Part shown: piece by piece, positions 28,196 to 38,300 of the stretch
How the letters are laid out: every line of letters starts with the position of its first letter
How positions within the stretch are numbered: position 1 is the first letter of the stretch
From: Flavivirga spongiicola
GTDB lineage: Bacteria; Bacteroidota; Bacteroidia; Flavobacteriales; Flavobacteriaceae
NCBI RefSeq assembly: GCF_030540825.1
Contig: NZ_JAUOEO010000001.1
Location: 1,089,001 to 1,153,000 of the forward strand
DNA length: 64,000 nt
Direction: 5' to 3'
The notes under the pieces: model-generated
What the model was told of the DNA's origin: nothing
What the model saw: the letters and a program-made list of their open reading frames with translations, nothing else
Databases searched by the model: none
Position numbers and translations under genes: made by a program

Positions 28196-28281
28196 TCTTT
28201 AAAATAGACTTATTATTGATAATATTACAGGTTATGAATAGAAACAGATATTCAATAATTTAACATTTCTTTTATACTGTC

Positions 28282-28872
28282 ATGACAGAATTAAAATTAA
28301 TTTCAAAAATTAAGAAAAATGATGATATAGCATTTAAATTAATTTTTCAAAAATTCTATAAACCTTTATTAACTTACACCAAGACATTTACTTACGATGA
28401 AGATAAAGCTAAAGATATTGTTCAAGAAGCTTTTATTATTTTATGGAATAAAAGAAAAGACTTATTAGAAAATTCATCATTAAAAAACTATCTTTTCACA
28501 TTAGCATATAGGCTATATATAGATCAATATAGAAAAGATAAATTTAGAAATAAAGTTCTAGATGAATTAAAAACATCTGCTTTAAAAACGAGGGTTCATG
28601 ATGATGAAAAAGAAGGGCAAAAGAGATTAAAAAAACTATTAAAACTTGTACAAGACCTGCCTCCTCGCTGTAAAGAAATCCTCCTTTTAAGCAAAAGAGA
28701 TGGTTTGAAATATAAAGAAATTGCTCAAAAATTAGATATCTCACAAAAAACCGTAGAATCTCAAATCCGAATTGCTTTTCAAAAAATTAGAGATGGATAT
28801 AAAAATGAAGGTTATTTTTTCGTTTCTTTTTATGTGGGTAAATTCTTAAAAAAATTCCAAAATAAAAGATAG
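28282..28872 (+). CDS. ECF RNA polymerase sigma-70 factor
   Basis: Sigma factor of 196 residues from the Bacteroidota FecI-like group. Region 2 spans about 10-80 with DIVQEAFIILWNKRKDL, which contacts the core enzyme and the -10 element; region 4 spans about 120-180 with the helix-turn-helix GLKYKEIAQKLDISQKTVESQI. It is the only plus-strand gene of the first 39 kb and diverges from its FecR partner across 508 bases. Released from FecR upon SusC signalling, it should direct transcription of susC and the enzymes. The C-terminus carries a hydrophobic-basic tail common in this group. Confidence 0.93.
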   Translation: MTELKLISKIKKNDDIAFKLIFQKFYKPLLTYTKTFTYDEDKAKDIVQEAFIILWNKRKDLLENSSLKNYLFTLAYRLYIDQYRKDKFRNKVLDELKTSALKTRVHDDEKEGQKRLKKLLKLVQDLPPRCKEILLLSKRDGLKYKEIAQKLDISQKTVESQIRIAFQKIRDGYKNEGYFFVSFYVGKFLKKFQNKR

Positions 28873-28980
28873 CAACCTAAACGAATGATATGTCTCATTT
28901 TGAAACCCAATAGGTATTACAGCCATCTTTTTAGTAGCCATGTTCAACTGTAATCTACTTTAAAATTAGTAGAACTTAGT

Positions 28981-29664
28981 TTAAGGCGTAGAACTAGAAA
29001 CCTGAAGTAGTTTTCCGTTATAATATTTATTTCCGTTAAGCGAAAAATCAAAAATATATTGTGCCATTTCTAATGCTGTAGTCGGTGCTTCATACCCTGG
29101 GAAAGCTTCTTCTAGCATTTCAGTTTGCACAGCTCCCAAAGCTAATACATTAAAGCTTGGTCCTGTTTCTTTATACTCTTCGGCTAACAATTCTGTTAGA
29201 GTTATTACAGCTGCTTTACTAGAACTATAAGCACTTAATCCTGGGAATTTCATGCTTCCTTGAACGCCACCCATCGAACTAATGGTTACAACATGGCTAT
29301 GACGCTTCATAGATGGTAATATAATTCGAGTCATTTCTGATACTCCAAAAACATTGGTCTTATATACTTTTTCAAAATCGGTCATTGAAGTTTCAGAAAA
29401 AGGCTTATTAAGCAAAGCTCCTGCATTATTAATTAAAATATCTACTTGGTTCCAATGAGAACTAATAAAGGTTTCTACTTTCTTATAATCATCATTTTTA
29501 CTTAAATCAAATGAAAAGGACGTCACATTTTCTAACTGAAGATTTTCTATGGGCTTACTGTTTCTAGATAATGCTAATATATTATGCCCAGCTTTAGCAA
29601 ATAATTGAACCAACTCGAAACCAATACCTCTACTTGTTCCTGTTATAATTATGTTTTTATTCAT
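28981..29664 (-). CDS. SDR family NAD(P)-dependent oxidoreductase
   Basis: Classical short-chain dehydrogenase of 227 residues. The cofactor motif GTSRGIGFE lies near residue 8, NNAG near residue 80, the catalytic Ser in TISSMGG and YSSSKAA with the catalytic Tyr and Lys near residue 146. Its start overlaps the M28 peptidase stop by 8 bases, so the two are co-transcribed. It ends 108 bases from the sigma-factor stop, facing it. No substrate can be assigned; it is unlike the sugar-locus SDR and appears to belong to the housekeeping block. Confidence 0.87.
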   Translation of the reverse strand: MNKNIIITGTSRGIGFELVQLFAKAGHNILALSRNSKPIENLQLENVTSFSFDLSKNDDYKKVETFISSHWNQVDILINNAGALLNKPFSETSMTDFEKVYKTNVFGVSEMTRIILPSMKRHSHVVTISSMGGVQGSMKFPGLSAYSSSKAAVITLTELLAEEYKETGPSFNVLALGAVQTEMLEEAFPGYEAPTTALEMAQYIFDFSLNGNKYYNGKLLQVSSSTP

Positions 29665-30631
29665 TGTTCATTTTAATTTCTTTTGTTTCGGCATTAATCA
29701 TACCCTCTAAAGCTGGAATCATTTTATTTATAAAAGATGTCATGTGTTCAAAATCCATTTTATCGGTCTCATCGTCTACATGGTGGTAATAATCAAAGTT
29801 TGTAAAATCAAAAGTAGATATCGCTTGAGCTGGTATTTTAAACGCGTTAAAGAAAGGATAATTATCAGAGCGCATAAACAGATTATACGCTTTGGCTTGT
29901 GCTAAAAAGCCAACGATGTCCCCTTTTGCATAATCATTTAGTTTCTCTGCCATATTGGATTTTTTATAACCTGTAATATAAGCCATGGTTTCATTTTCTG
30001 CTCTTGGAACTCCTATCATTTCAAAATTAATCATGGTATATAAATTAAGCGCTTCATCTTTCAATCGTTTTGCCAAATGACCAGAACCTTTTAGCCCCAT
30101 TTCCTCGGCCGCATATAATGTAAATAAAATGCTCCGTTTATTGCTTTTTGATTTAGAAAAGTATTTAGCCCATTCCATAACTGCCACCGTACCAGAGGCA
30201 TCGTCATTGGCTCCATTGGCAATACTATCCCCATTTACAGATTCTGCTGTACCTATATGATCGTAGTGAGCCCCAAGTATTACAAATTCGTTTTTCAGTT
30301 CTGAATCATGCCCTTCAATATATCCCACAATATTATAACCTACAATGTTATCTAAATTAAAGCTATCTCTGTAAGTTTCATAATACGGCTGAACCTTATT
30401 TTCTTTAAAAAAGTTTTCGATAAAAACAGCTGCTTTTTCAATGCCTGCAGTCCCTGTATTTCTTCCTTCTAAAGCATCAGAAGCTAAATACTCTAAACTC
30501 GACTTTACATTTTCTTTTAAAGCTAGTATATTATGACTCTCTTCACTCGTTTTTTTTACTCCCGAGATTTCTTTTTGCCCTCCACAACTTAAAAATGTTA
30601 TGGTTATTATAATACTCAATAGTTTTTTCAT
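29657..30631 (-). CDS. M28 family zinc aminopeptidase, lipoprotein
   Basis: Exported metallopeptidase of 324 residues with a lipobox (FLSCGGQ, Cys16). The M28 zinc ligands are visible in order: GAHYDH (His and nearby Asp), NGANDDASGTV (bridging Asp), AAEEMGLKGS (catalytic Glu and ligand Glu), NFEMIG region and a late HHVDDETDKMDF (His). This fits an aminopeptidase that trims N-terminal residues outside the inner membrane. It is co-transcribed with the following SDR (8-base overlap), and separated from pdhC by a terminator and a hairpin repeat. Confidence 0.9.
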   Translation of the reverse strand: MKKLLSIIITITFLSCGGQKEISGVKKTSEESHNILALKENVKSSLEYLASDALEGRNTGTAGIEKAAVFIENFFKENKVQPYYETYRDSFNLDNIVGYNIVGYIEGHDSELKNEFVILGAHYDHIGTAESVNGDSIANGANDDASGTVAVMEWAKYFSKSKSNKRSILFTLYAAEEMGLKGSGHLAKRLKDEALNLYTMINFEMIGVPRAENETMAYITGYKKSNMAEKLNDYAKGDIVGFLAQAKAYNLFMRSDNYPFFNAFKIPAQAISTFDFTNFDYYHHVDDETDKMDFEHMTSFINKMIPALEGMINAETKEIKMNNE

Positions 30632-30661
30632 CGTAAATTTATTAGAGTTTAAAGATAAAAA

Positions 30662-30691
30662 AAACCTGTTTCAAACGAATAAAACAGGTTT
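30662..30691 (-). terminator. intrinsic terminator downstream of pdhC
   Basis: AAACCTGTTT (30662-30671) pairs with AAACAGGTTT (30682-30691), with T runs on both strands (TTTTTTTT after the stem in each reading). It lies about 40 bases past the pdhC stop and ends the pdhA-pdhC transcript; it can also act on plus-strand RNA. Confidence 0.75.
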
Positions 30692-30704
30692 TTTTTATGA
30701 AAAG

Positions 30705-30724
30705 ATTCCTGCCTTCGCAGGAAT
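30705..30724. repeat. short perfect hairpin repeat next to the pdhC stop
   Basis: ATTCCTGC (30705-30712), loop CTTC, GCAGGAAT (30717-30724): an 8-base perfect stem with tetraloop, 3 bases past the pdhC stop codon and just ahead of the terminator. Its compact GC-rich form in an AT-rich gap looks like a dispersed intergenic (REP-like) element; I recall similar elements in flavobacterial genomes but cannot check copy number. Confidence 0.45.
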
Positions 30725-30727
30725 TTA

Positions 30728-32323
30728 TTATACCAACATAGTTACCGGGTTTTCAATATAGTCTTTTAATGTTTGAAGAAATTGTGCTCCCGTAGCACCA
30801 TCAACCGTTCTATGGTCACAGGCTAAAGACAATTTCATAGTATTTCCAACAACTATTTTACCTTCTTTAACTACTGGTTTCTCAATAATATTTCCTACAG
30901 AAAGAATGGCCGAATTTGGTTGATTGATAATAGACGTAAAACTTTCTATACCAAACATACCTAAATTAGAAACTGTAAATGTACTACCTTCCATTTCGGC
31001 TGGAGTTAATTTTTTGTTTCTGGCTTTTCCTGCAAGATCTTTAACTGCCGCTCCTATTTGTGGCAATGATTGTTCGTTAGCAAACTTAACCACAGGAACT
31101 ACAAGTCCATCTGGAACGGCAACTGCTACTCCAACATGAACATGGTTATTTAAACGCATTTTATCCGCGAACCATTGTGAATTTACTTGTGGGTGCTGTT
31201 TTAATGCTAATGCACAAGCTTTAACAACGATATCATTGTATGATATTTTTGTATCTGGAATAGAGTTAAATTGTTTACGGAACGCTATCGCATTTTCCAT
31301 ATCAAACTCTACATTTAAATAATAATGTGGTGCAGTAAATTTCGAATTCGTTAATGCCTTAGCAATGGCTTTACGCATCTGTGAGTTAGTAACCTCATCA
31401 AAATCTTCTTGCCCTGTTGGGACAAATTTACCAACGGATGTTCCTGAAGAAGCTGGAACAAAATTCTCAACGTCTTGCTTGATGATGCGTCCATTTTCTC
31501 CAGAACCCTGGACTTGAGATAAATTAATACCTTTTTCTTCTGCTATCTTTTTAGCTAATGGGGACGCGAATAATCGGCCACCACTTGTTGATGTTACAGC
31601 AACTGGTGCACTTGGTTTTACAACCTCTGCTTTAGGAGCCTCTTTTTTAGGAGCTTCTTCAGTTTTTGTTGAACCTGAATCTACTTTAAAGTTGCTTGCA
31701 ACATTTGCAACATCGGTTCCAGCAGGACCGATAATAGCTAATAGGTCATCTACTTTTGCCGATTCTCCTTCTTGCAATCCTACATGAAGTAATGTTCCCG
31801 CTTGAAACGATTCAAACTCCATGGTCGCTTTATCCGTTTCAATTTCGGCTAGTATATCACCTTCTTCAACAGTATCACCTACTTTTTTAAGCCATGTTGC
31901 AACGGTTCCTTCCTCCATAGTATCGCTTAAACGTGGCATGGTTACAACAATAACGCCTTCTGGCAATGCAACATTTGCAGATGACTCAACCTTTGCAGGC
32001 GCATCATTTGTTTCAGCTGGAGCAGCTTCTTCTTTTACTTCGGTAGATGTGTTACCTCCACTTAATAAACTTGTTATATCTTCACCTTCATCTCCAATGA
32101 TAGCTAATAACTCATCTACTTTGGTTGTTTCTCCTTCTTGAACACCAATATGAAGTAAAGTACCTTCGTTAAAAGATTCAAACTCCATAGTTGCTTTATC
32201 CGTTTCTATTTCTGCAAGAATATCACCTTCTTCAACTTTATCGCCTACTTGCTTTAACCAAGCTGCAACCGTTCCTTCTTCCATGGTGTCGCTTAAACGC
32301 GGCATATTAATTACTATAGCCAT
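30728..32323 (-). CDS. pdhC: pyruvate dehydrogenase E2, dihydrolipoamide acetyltransferase
   Basis: Core acyltransferase of the pyruvate dehydrogenase complex, 531 residues. Two lipoyl domains are present, residues 1-80 and about 124-202, each with DKATMEFESF and a lipoyl-lysine (Lys43 and Lys165). A peripheral-subunit-binding domain follows (about 250-290, FASPLAKKIAEEKGINLSQV), linked by Ala/Pro-rich spacers, then the catalytic domain with DHRTVDGATGAQF (His504). The two lipoyl domains are near-duplicates at protein level. It starts 3 bases after pdhA. No E1-beta or E3 gene lies alongside. Confidence 0.95.
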   Translation of the reverse strand: MAIVINMPRLSDTMEEGTVAAWLKQVGDKVEEGDILAEIETDKATMEFESFNEGTLLHIGVQEGETTKVDELLAIIGDEGEDITSLLSGGNTSTEVKEEAAPAETNDAPAKVESSANVALPEGVIVVTMPRLSDTMEEGTVATWLKKVGDTVEEGDILAEIETDKATMEFESFQAGTLLHVGLQEGESAKVDDLLAIIGPAGTDVANVASNFKVDSGSTKTEEAPKKEAPKAEVVKPSAPVAVTSTSGGRLFASPLAKKIAEEKGINLSQVQGSGENGRIIKQDVENFVPASSGTSVGKFVPTGQEDFDEVTNSQMRKAIAKALTNSKFTAPHYYLNVEFDMENAIAFRKQFNSIPDTKISYNDIVVKACALALKQHPQVNSQWFADKMRLNNHVHVGVAVAVPDGLVVPVVKFANEQSLPQIGAAVKDLAGKARNKKLTPAEMEGSTFTVSNLGMFGIESFTSIINQPNSAILSVGNIIEKPVVKEGKIVVGNTMKLSLACDHRTVDGATGAQFLQTLKDYIENPVTMLV

Positions 32324-32326
32324 AGC

Positions 32327-33325
32327 TTATAATTTATGTTGTATAAATGGATAATCTTCTTGTTCGTAAACGACATCGTACATCACATTCTTATCTGGAA
32401 ATGGTGATTCTTCAGCAAATTTCTCACATTCAGAAACCAAATCTTTTACGCGCTTATCAATCACTTTAATAGCATCTTCACTAGCATATTTCTTTTCAAG
32501 AATAATGTCTTTCACTTGAGTAATAGGATCAATTTTCTTGTATTCTTCCACTTCATCTTTAGTTCTATAATGCTGTGCATCACTCATAGAGTGTCCTCTA
32601 TATCGATATGTTTTCAACTCTAAAAACGTAGGTCCTTCACCACGTCGTGCACGTTGTATAGCTTCATCAAATGCTTCAGCTACTTTTATAGGATTCATAC
32701 CATCAACTGGTCCACATGGCATTTCATAACCTTTACCTAATTTCCATATTTCACCATGATTTGCAGTACGTTCTACCGACGTTCCCATAGCATAACCATT
32801 GTTTTCGCAAACAAACACTACTGGAAGTTTCCAAAGCATTGCTAAATTAAAAGTCTCATGAAGTGATCCTTGTCTAGCTGCGCCATCTCCAAAACAACAT
32901 AACGTTACAGCATCGCTACCATGATATTTATCACCAAAAGCAATACCTGCTCCTAAAGGAATTTGTCCTCCTACGATACCATGACCTCCATAAAAACGAT
33001 GTTCTTTAGAAAATATGTGCATGGAGCCTCCTAGTCCTTGTGAAGTCCCTGTAGCTTTACCATATAACTCTGCCATAACACGTCTGGGATCGACACCCAT
33101 ACCTATTGGCTGTACATGATTTCTATAAGCTGTAATCATTTTATCTTTTGTCAAATCCATAGCATGTAAAGCACCTGCTAAAACTGCTTCTTGACCATTA
33201 TATAAATGAAGAAATCCTCTTACTTTTTGTTGTATATAAACAGCTGCCAGTTTATCTTCAAACTTTCTCCAAAACAGCATATCCTCATACCATTTTAGGT
33301 ATGTCTCTTTAGTGATTTTTTGCAT
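32327..33325 (-). CDS. pdhA: pyruvate dehydrogenase E1 component, alpha subunit
   Basis: Thiamine-diphosphate-dependent E1-alpha, 332 residues, which decarboxylates pyruvate together with E1-beta. The ThDP/Mg motif is GDGAARQGSLHETFN, followed by AMLWKLPVVFVCENNGYAMGT; the phosphorylation-loop region YRYRGHSMSDAQHYRTKDEV is also intact. The first gene of a two-gene pdhA-pdhC unit with a good promoter at 33357-33386. The gene for E1-beta is not in the window, as in many Bacteroidota where it lies elsewhere. Confidence 0.95.
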   Translation of the reverse strand: MQKITKETYLKWYEDMLFWRKFEDKLAAVYIQQKVRGFLHLYNGQEAVLAGALHAMDLTKDKMITAYRNHVQPIGMGVDPRRVMAELYGKATGTSQGLGGSMHIFSKEHRFYGGHGIVGGQIPLGAGIAFGDKYHGSDAVTLCCFGDGAARQGSLHETFNLAMLWKLPVVFVCENNGYAMGTSVERTANHGEIWKLGKGYEMPCGPVDGMNPIKVAEAFDEAIQRARRGEGPTFLELKTYRYRGHSMSDAQHYRTKDEVEEYKKIDPITQVKDIILEKKYASEDAIKVIDKRVKDLVSECEKFAEESPFPDKNVMYDVVYEQEDYPFIQHKL

Positions 33326-33356
33326 CGACTAATATTAGGTTTTAATTAAGCAAATA

Positions 33357-33386
33357 CAAAAGTAATACATTGCTCGTTATTGCAAA
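33357..33386 (-). promoter_or_regulatory. promoter of pdhA-pdhC
   Basis: Read on the minus strand, TTTG (33386-33383), 18 bases, then TACTTTTG (33364-33357): a full TTG/TAnnTTTG promoter, 32 bases upstream of the pdhA start. Confidence 0.55.
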
Positions 33387-33517
33387 AACGTAAATTCATT
33401 AAAGTAAAAAAAATATCAAAAAAAAAACACTTTACAGGCAAGATTGCTTATTTAATAATTTTTTATATTGAATGTTATATTATTTAAAAAAAATTATGAA
33501 TTTAAAACACTTCAGTG

Positions 33518-34006
33518 TTAAAGCACTGATTTATCAAAAACTAGAGGCAACAAGTTTGCGAGAGAATTGGATTTAGCAACTTTTCCCGTTTCTCCCATAA
33601 AATAAATTTCTATAGGGGTATCCTGTTTCACTTCATATTCGGCAATAGCTTGCCTACAGGCACCACAAGGAGGGATAGGCTTAGTCGTTTGATTATTTTT
33701 TGATCCTGCCGAAATAGCCATGCGGATTATTTTTGCCTTTGGGTATTGTGAGCCTGCATAATAAATTGCAGTGCGTTCTGCGCATAGCCCTGATGGGTAC
33801 GATGCATTTTCCTGATTACTACCAGTAATTATTTCACCATTATCCAACAATAGTGCCGCTCCCACATTAAAGCTTGAATAGGGAGCGTAAGCATTTTCAC
33901 GAGCTCCAAAAGCTTTTTGCATTAGCAAAATGATTTCCTTTGGAAGCTCGTCTAAACCTTGGTAAATATATAGTGTTGTCTCTATTTTTATTTCCTTCAT
34001 ATTCAA
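33518..34006 (-). CDS. cdd: cytidine deaminase
   Basis: Zinc-dependent deaminase of cytidine and deoxycytidine in pyrimidine salvage, 162 residues. The active site is intact: Cys75-Ala76-Glu77 (GLCAERTA) with the proton-shuttle glutamate, and Cys114 and Cys117 (PCGACRQ). Three cysteine ligands indicate the small homotetrameric type. FNVGAALL and GSNQENASYPSG form the nucleoside pocket. A cdd gene between pdhA and porV is a recurring arrangement in flavobacteria. Start ATG 34006 or the second Met (residue 3) are both possible. Confidence 0.94.
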   Translation of the reverse strand: MNMKEIKIETTLYIYQGLDELPKEIILLMQKAFGARENAYAPYSSFNVGAALLLDNGEIITGSNQENASYPSGLCAERTAIYYAGSQYPKAKIIRMAISAGSKNNQTTKPIPPCGACRQAIAEYEVKQDTPIEIYFMGETGKVAKSNSLANLLPLVFDKSVL

Positions 34007-34041
34007 AATGTATTAAATAAATTTACAAATATTATAAACAA

Positions 34042-34072
34042 AAAAACTATTGCTCAATGAACAATAGTTTTT
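34042..34072 (-). terminator. intrinsic terminator downstream of porV
   Basis: AAAAACTATTG (34042-34052) pairs perfectly with CAATAGTTTTT (34062-34072) around a 9-base loop, with T runs on both strands. It ends the porU-porV transcript 25 bases past the porV stop. Confidence 0.75.
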
Positions 34073-34096
34073 AATATCCTTTTATTATAGCTTTAA

Positions 34097-35305
34097 TTAA
34101 TACTCATTATATGCATCTGCACCAATATTAAAGGTTAATGAGAAACGTAATGTATTCTCTAAAGGACTTTGCACTTTAGACGCTGAAAACAAGTATGACA
34201 AATCAATATTTACAACATTAGCTTTAAAACCAGCTCCTAATGCCAAAAACTTTCTAGCACCTTTATCTTCACTTTCATTAAAGTAACCAGCTCTGAAAGC
34301 AAAAGAATCTTGATATACGTATTCTGCCCCTAATGACCATGTAAACTCCTTTAACTCCTCACTAAAGCCGTCTGGCGCATCACCAAATGACTGAAACATT
34401 CCTGTTAAAAAACTAACATCGGGATCTTTACCTTCAACGATGATTGTTGGCTCACTACCATCTGTTGCTTGTGACTCATTACCGTCTGCATCAACATACC
34501 CATAAACAGGTGGTGTTGGCACCAATAGTTTTCCTATTTCTGCAGTTACAGCAATTTTATTATAATCATCAAATATAAAGTCGAATCCACCTCCTAAACG
34601 CAAGGTTGTAGGTTGAAAATTCTCTTCACCACCTTCATCATATTTAAACTTTGGTCCTATATTCTGAATAGCAAACCCACCTCGCCATCGTCCATTAAAA
34701 TCGGCATAAGCTTCTTCTTCACTTTGATAAAAACCAGAAATATCCACACCAAACGTACTTGCTGGTTTGATATCTCCGCCTACTCCTTGTATACGTAAAT
34801 CCGAACGTAAATAACGCATTGCTACAGACATAGCAAATTGATCTGATAGCCTTAAAGCGTAGGATGCATCAAGAGACAACTCATTAGGTTTTTGCACCCT
34901 AGGTGTATCATCTGGACCATTTACAAACTCAATATCTCCTAAAGAAAAATACCTTAAACTTACTGCAAATGCACTACGTTCATCTAAACGATTAAAATAC
35001 GTAACATTTCCTAAAAAAATATCATTTACCAATTTACTTAAGTAAGGCGTATAACTTACTCCAATACCTGATTTAGTTTCCGAAAACACATATTTAGATG
35101 AATTCCATTGCTGTGAAAATGCGTCAACAGAGGTTGCAACACCCATATCGGCCATACCAGCTGCACGGGCATCTGATGCAATTTGTAAAAACGGCACTCC
35201 TGTAGTAATAGTTCTCCTGTCTTGGTTTGGAAAAATAATTGTTTCTTGAGCATTTAGTTTTAACACAAAAAGAAAGGCTAATGCTATTAATATTCTATTA
35301 TTCAT
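34097..35305 (-). CDS. porV: type IX secretion outer-membrane protein PorV (LptO)
   Basis: Outer-membrane beta-barrel of 402 residues from the FadL-like PorV family, which shuttles type IX cargo from the translocon to the PorU sortase. A signal peptide (1-19, ending LNAQ) precedes the family opening TITTGVPFLQIASDARAAGMADMGVATS, diagnostic for PorV. The C-terminus LRFSLTFNIGADAYNEY ends in alternating aromatic residues as for an outer-membrane barrel. It lies 79 bases after porU, the arrangement conserved in flavobacteria. It should act on the large secreted proteins in the right-hand part of the window. Confidence 0.93.
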   Translation of the reverse strand: MNNRILIALAFLFVLKLNAQETIIFPNQDRRTITTGVPFLQIASDARAAGMADMGVATSVDAFSQQWNSSKYVFSETKSGIGVSYTPYLSKLVNDIFLGNVTYFNRLDERSAFAVSLRYFSLGDIEFVNGPDDTPRVQKPNELSLDASYALRLSDQFAMSVAMRYLRSDLRIQGVGGDIKPASTFGVDISGFYQSEEEAYADFNGRWRGGFAIQNIGPKFKYDEGGEENFQPTTLRLGGGFDFIFDDYNKIAVTAEIGKLLVPTPPVYGYVDADGNESQATDGSEPTIIVEGKDPDVSFLTGMFQSFGDAPDGFSEELKEFTWSLGAEYVYQDSFAFRAGYFNESEDKGARKFLALGAGFKANVVNIDLSYLFSASKVQSPLENTLRFSLTFNIGADAYNEY

Positions 35306-35384
35306 GTATTAAGTTTAGTTAACAAATATAATTTTATTTTAAAAACTCATCTATCTTTGATCTGTTACTTATTCCAAATCTTGA

Positions 35385-38300
35385 TTACAATATAACGAGT
35401 TTTTCTATTTTTTCTACTTTTTTATTTAATAAATTTGAGTGAACTGTAAGCTTATAAATATAGACACCCTTTCCTATTTTATCCCCAAAATCGTCTCTCC
35501 CATCCCAAACAATATCTCTAGATAGTGAACTAGTCGTTTTAATACCTCCTGTTGTTTGTCCATTAATCGTTCTTACCAGTTTCCCGGAAACAGTGAATAT
35601 CTGTATAGAAACGTCTAAAGGTTCCGAACTATTGTGATTAAACCAAAATTCTGTATAATTCACAAAAGGGTTTGGATAATTTAGCACGTTATTTATAACC
35701 AATTCTTGATCTTTATCGAATACAACAAACTGAATTTCAGAAGTTGAAGAATTATTATAGACATCCCAGGCTTTTAAGGTTAAAGTATGAAGCCCTGGCT
35801 CTAAATCTCTAAACGGAAAACTTACTACACCTTTTTGATAATCGTCTACTTCTGTTTGATAATAATCATTAAGAACTACCGGATTTGTTTCATCTCCATC
35901 TATTATAGCAACGATATCATGCCCAATACCACTTGCTGTATTAATCCCATTCGCATCTTCCATTTTAGCCAATAATGTAGGAGACTCATTCGTTATTCCT
36001 CCCGAGACAAAATTCTCATCATTCATATAAAGTGTAATAACAGGCCCTATATTATCTTCTGCTGCATTTTCGTTCACGCCTCCTATTCTAACTGTATTAA
36101 TACTCGCCCCAGCTTGATCTTGGGATAGTGCTTCATTTTTTGAATAAAAACTTACTTTTCCAAACCCAACAGGAATACCAATATCTTTTGGTACTACAAA
36201 ATCAAACTCAAATTGACCGTCTTTTACAGATGCCTGACCTCTAAATATAATTTCTCCAAGTGTTTCAAAGTCTAACCTTACTATTTCCCCATTTAGTCGT
36301 GTACCATCATTAGCAAGCGTCTGTCTATTTATCGACTTATCATAAATAGTTGTTGAAAGTGTACCGTTATAATTAGTGATTAAATTTCCAGAAACATCAA
36401 CTACTTGACCTGCTAATTTCACGTAACTTAATGCTTTTAATGTATCTGTTGCTTGAGTAATAGGTACATCATTAATTTCTGTTAATCTTATATTTGGCTT
36501 AGGGAAAGCCAATTTCATGGCTGGGTCTCCGATAAAGAACACTAAACGCCTTTGAGAATTCCCAGATATAACAGGATCATTTTTTGCCAACCTGAGAGCT
36601 TCAGCCATAGAAGGATATTCGTAATCTTCATAAGTATCATTATCACTATAAGAGAATAGATATTGTCCTAAAGTATTATTAAAAGTAATACCGAAATTAA
36701 CAAATACTTGCCTGGTAGTTGTAATTAAACCAATAGATCCTGCTTGCTTATTCCAATATGTAAATTCGCCCGCTGTTTCTCTAAATGGGTTGTCAAACTT
36801 AGTATATTCACATGTTACGGTTACAAAACAATTTAATTTACAAAAATTACGAAATCCGTTAACATCTGGTTTTAAAAGAATACGCTCTTGAGCCAAGCCG
36901 TCCTCGCCTCCATGACCAAAATAATTTACAACCAAAGCACCATTATCAACAGCATTTACAATCTCGTTTGTTACTTCGGGATACCTGTCTCCACCTGCCG
37001 ATGTTTCTTGCTGAAATGCATCAGAATGTATTTTTACAACATTCATAAAAGGTTTTTCTTGAGAAACTAAATTACCTACATTATCGGTTGTTTGCTGTAA
37101 AAGCCCTTCCCAATCTTTGTCAACATCATCCGAAATAACCACAAAATTATTACGCCAAGCACCAAACGCTTCCTTTACGTAATATGATTCTATTTTATCG
37201 ACCATTTCTTTGGCCCTTTGTGGTGTATCTGCTAGAATTCTACCCACTGCAATATCTAACCTGTCATTTGTTGACATGGTCCCCTCATTAGCATCCATCA
37301 TGCCATAAAAATCATCAGAAATAAATGAACTGGTAAGATTAAAACTGTTATAGGAGTGCCATGAAGGTACTACATTAGTATTATTAGGAATTCTATCTTT
37401 ATAATCAAAAGAACTATCTCCAAATAAACACACATACTTTATTCTGTTTGCTGGTGCGCTTGCATTATCATAAACATACTTAACTAGGTTTCTAATGGCT
37501 CCAATATCTTGGTTACCTGAACTAAATTCATTGTAAATTTCATCTAAACCTAACACCTTAACATTCAAATCGTATTGCGTTCTATTTATCTGCGCTAAAC
37601 GTTCCGCTTCATTAATCATATTATTTGGAGCAACTATAATGTAATCTACATCCTGAAACCCACCTTGACCATTTTGAAAAATGCTTCCTTTTATATCTTG
37701 ATTATTAATCGTTGTTTTTGAATCTATTTTTGGTTCAAAATAATCCAAGGGTGTGACCACTACAAAAGTTTTTAAGTTCCCTAAATTAGATGTAAAACTA
37801 ATATTTGAAGCACCATCTGTATTTAAATAATTAGAAACATTATATATATCGGTTACATCCCATATTTCTGAAACTTGGGATGTATTAGTCATATTATATT
37901 GTCCTATTCCTGATGCTGAAGTAACCGCACTATTTTTAAATTGAAATTGCTCGTCTGAAAAATTTAGTGAACGAGTTGCTTCTATTGATATATAATCTAA
38001 ATAAGCCTGTGTGCTCGGGTTCCCTTGATTATTAAAATTAAGCCCTACTTCTACTTTCGAACTATTCACACTAATGCTACCACTAAATGAAGCCTGACTT
38101 GCTAAATTGGGTGATGTTGACCCACTCATATTTAATGTTGAAATTGGCGTTCCATTTACAGTAACTTCTATGGTACTTGATGTTGTTGACGCAGCTGCTG
38201 TAAACACTCTTAGGTTTATTAATTCTGACGTTACTAAACCTGGGAAATCAAATTCAAAAACTTTATTATTATCTACGTCAAATTTATCGCCAAACCAACG

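Noticed and set aside
27774..28281. Small gene in the sigma-fecR gap
   Set aside because: No open frame with plausible start and composition; AT-rich control region.
1..28872. Horizontal island with integrase and attachment sites
   Set aside because: No integrase, tRNA or flanking direct repeat seen; the left edge is outside the window, so this cannot be decided here.
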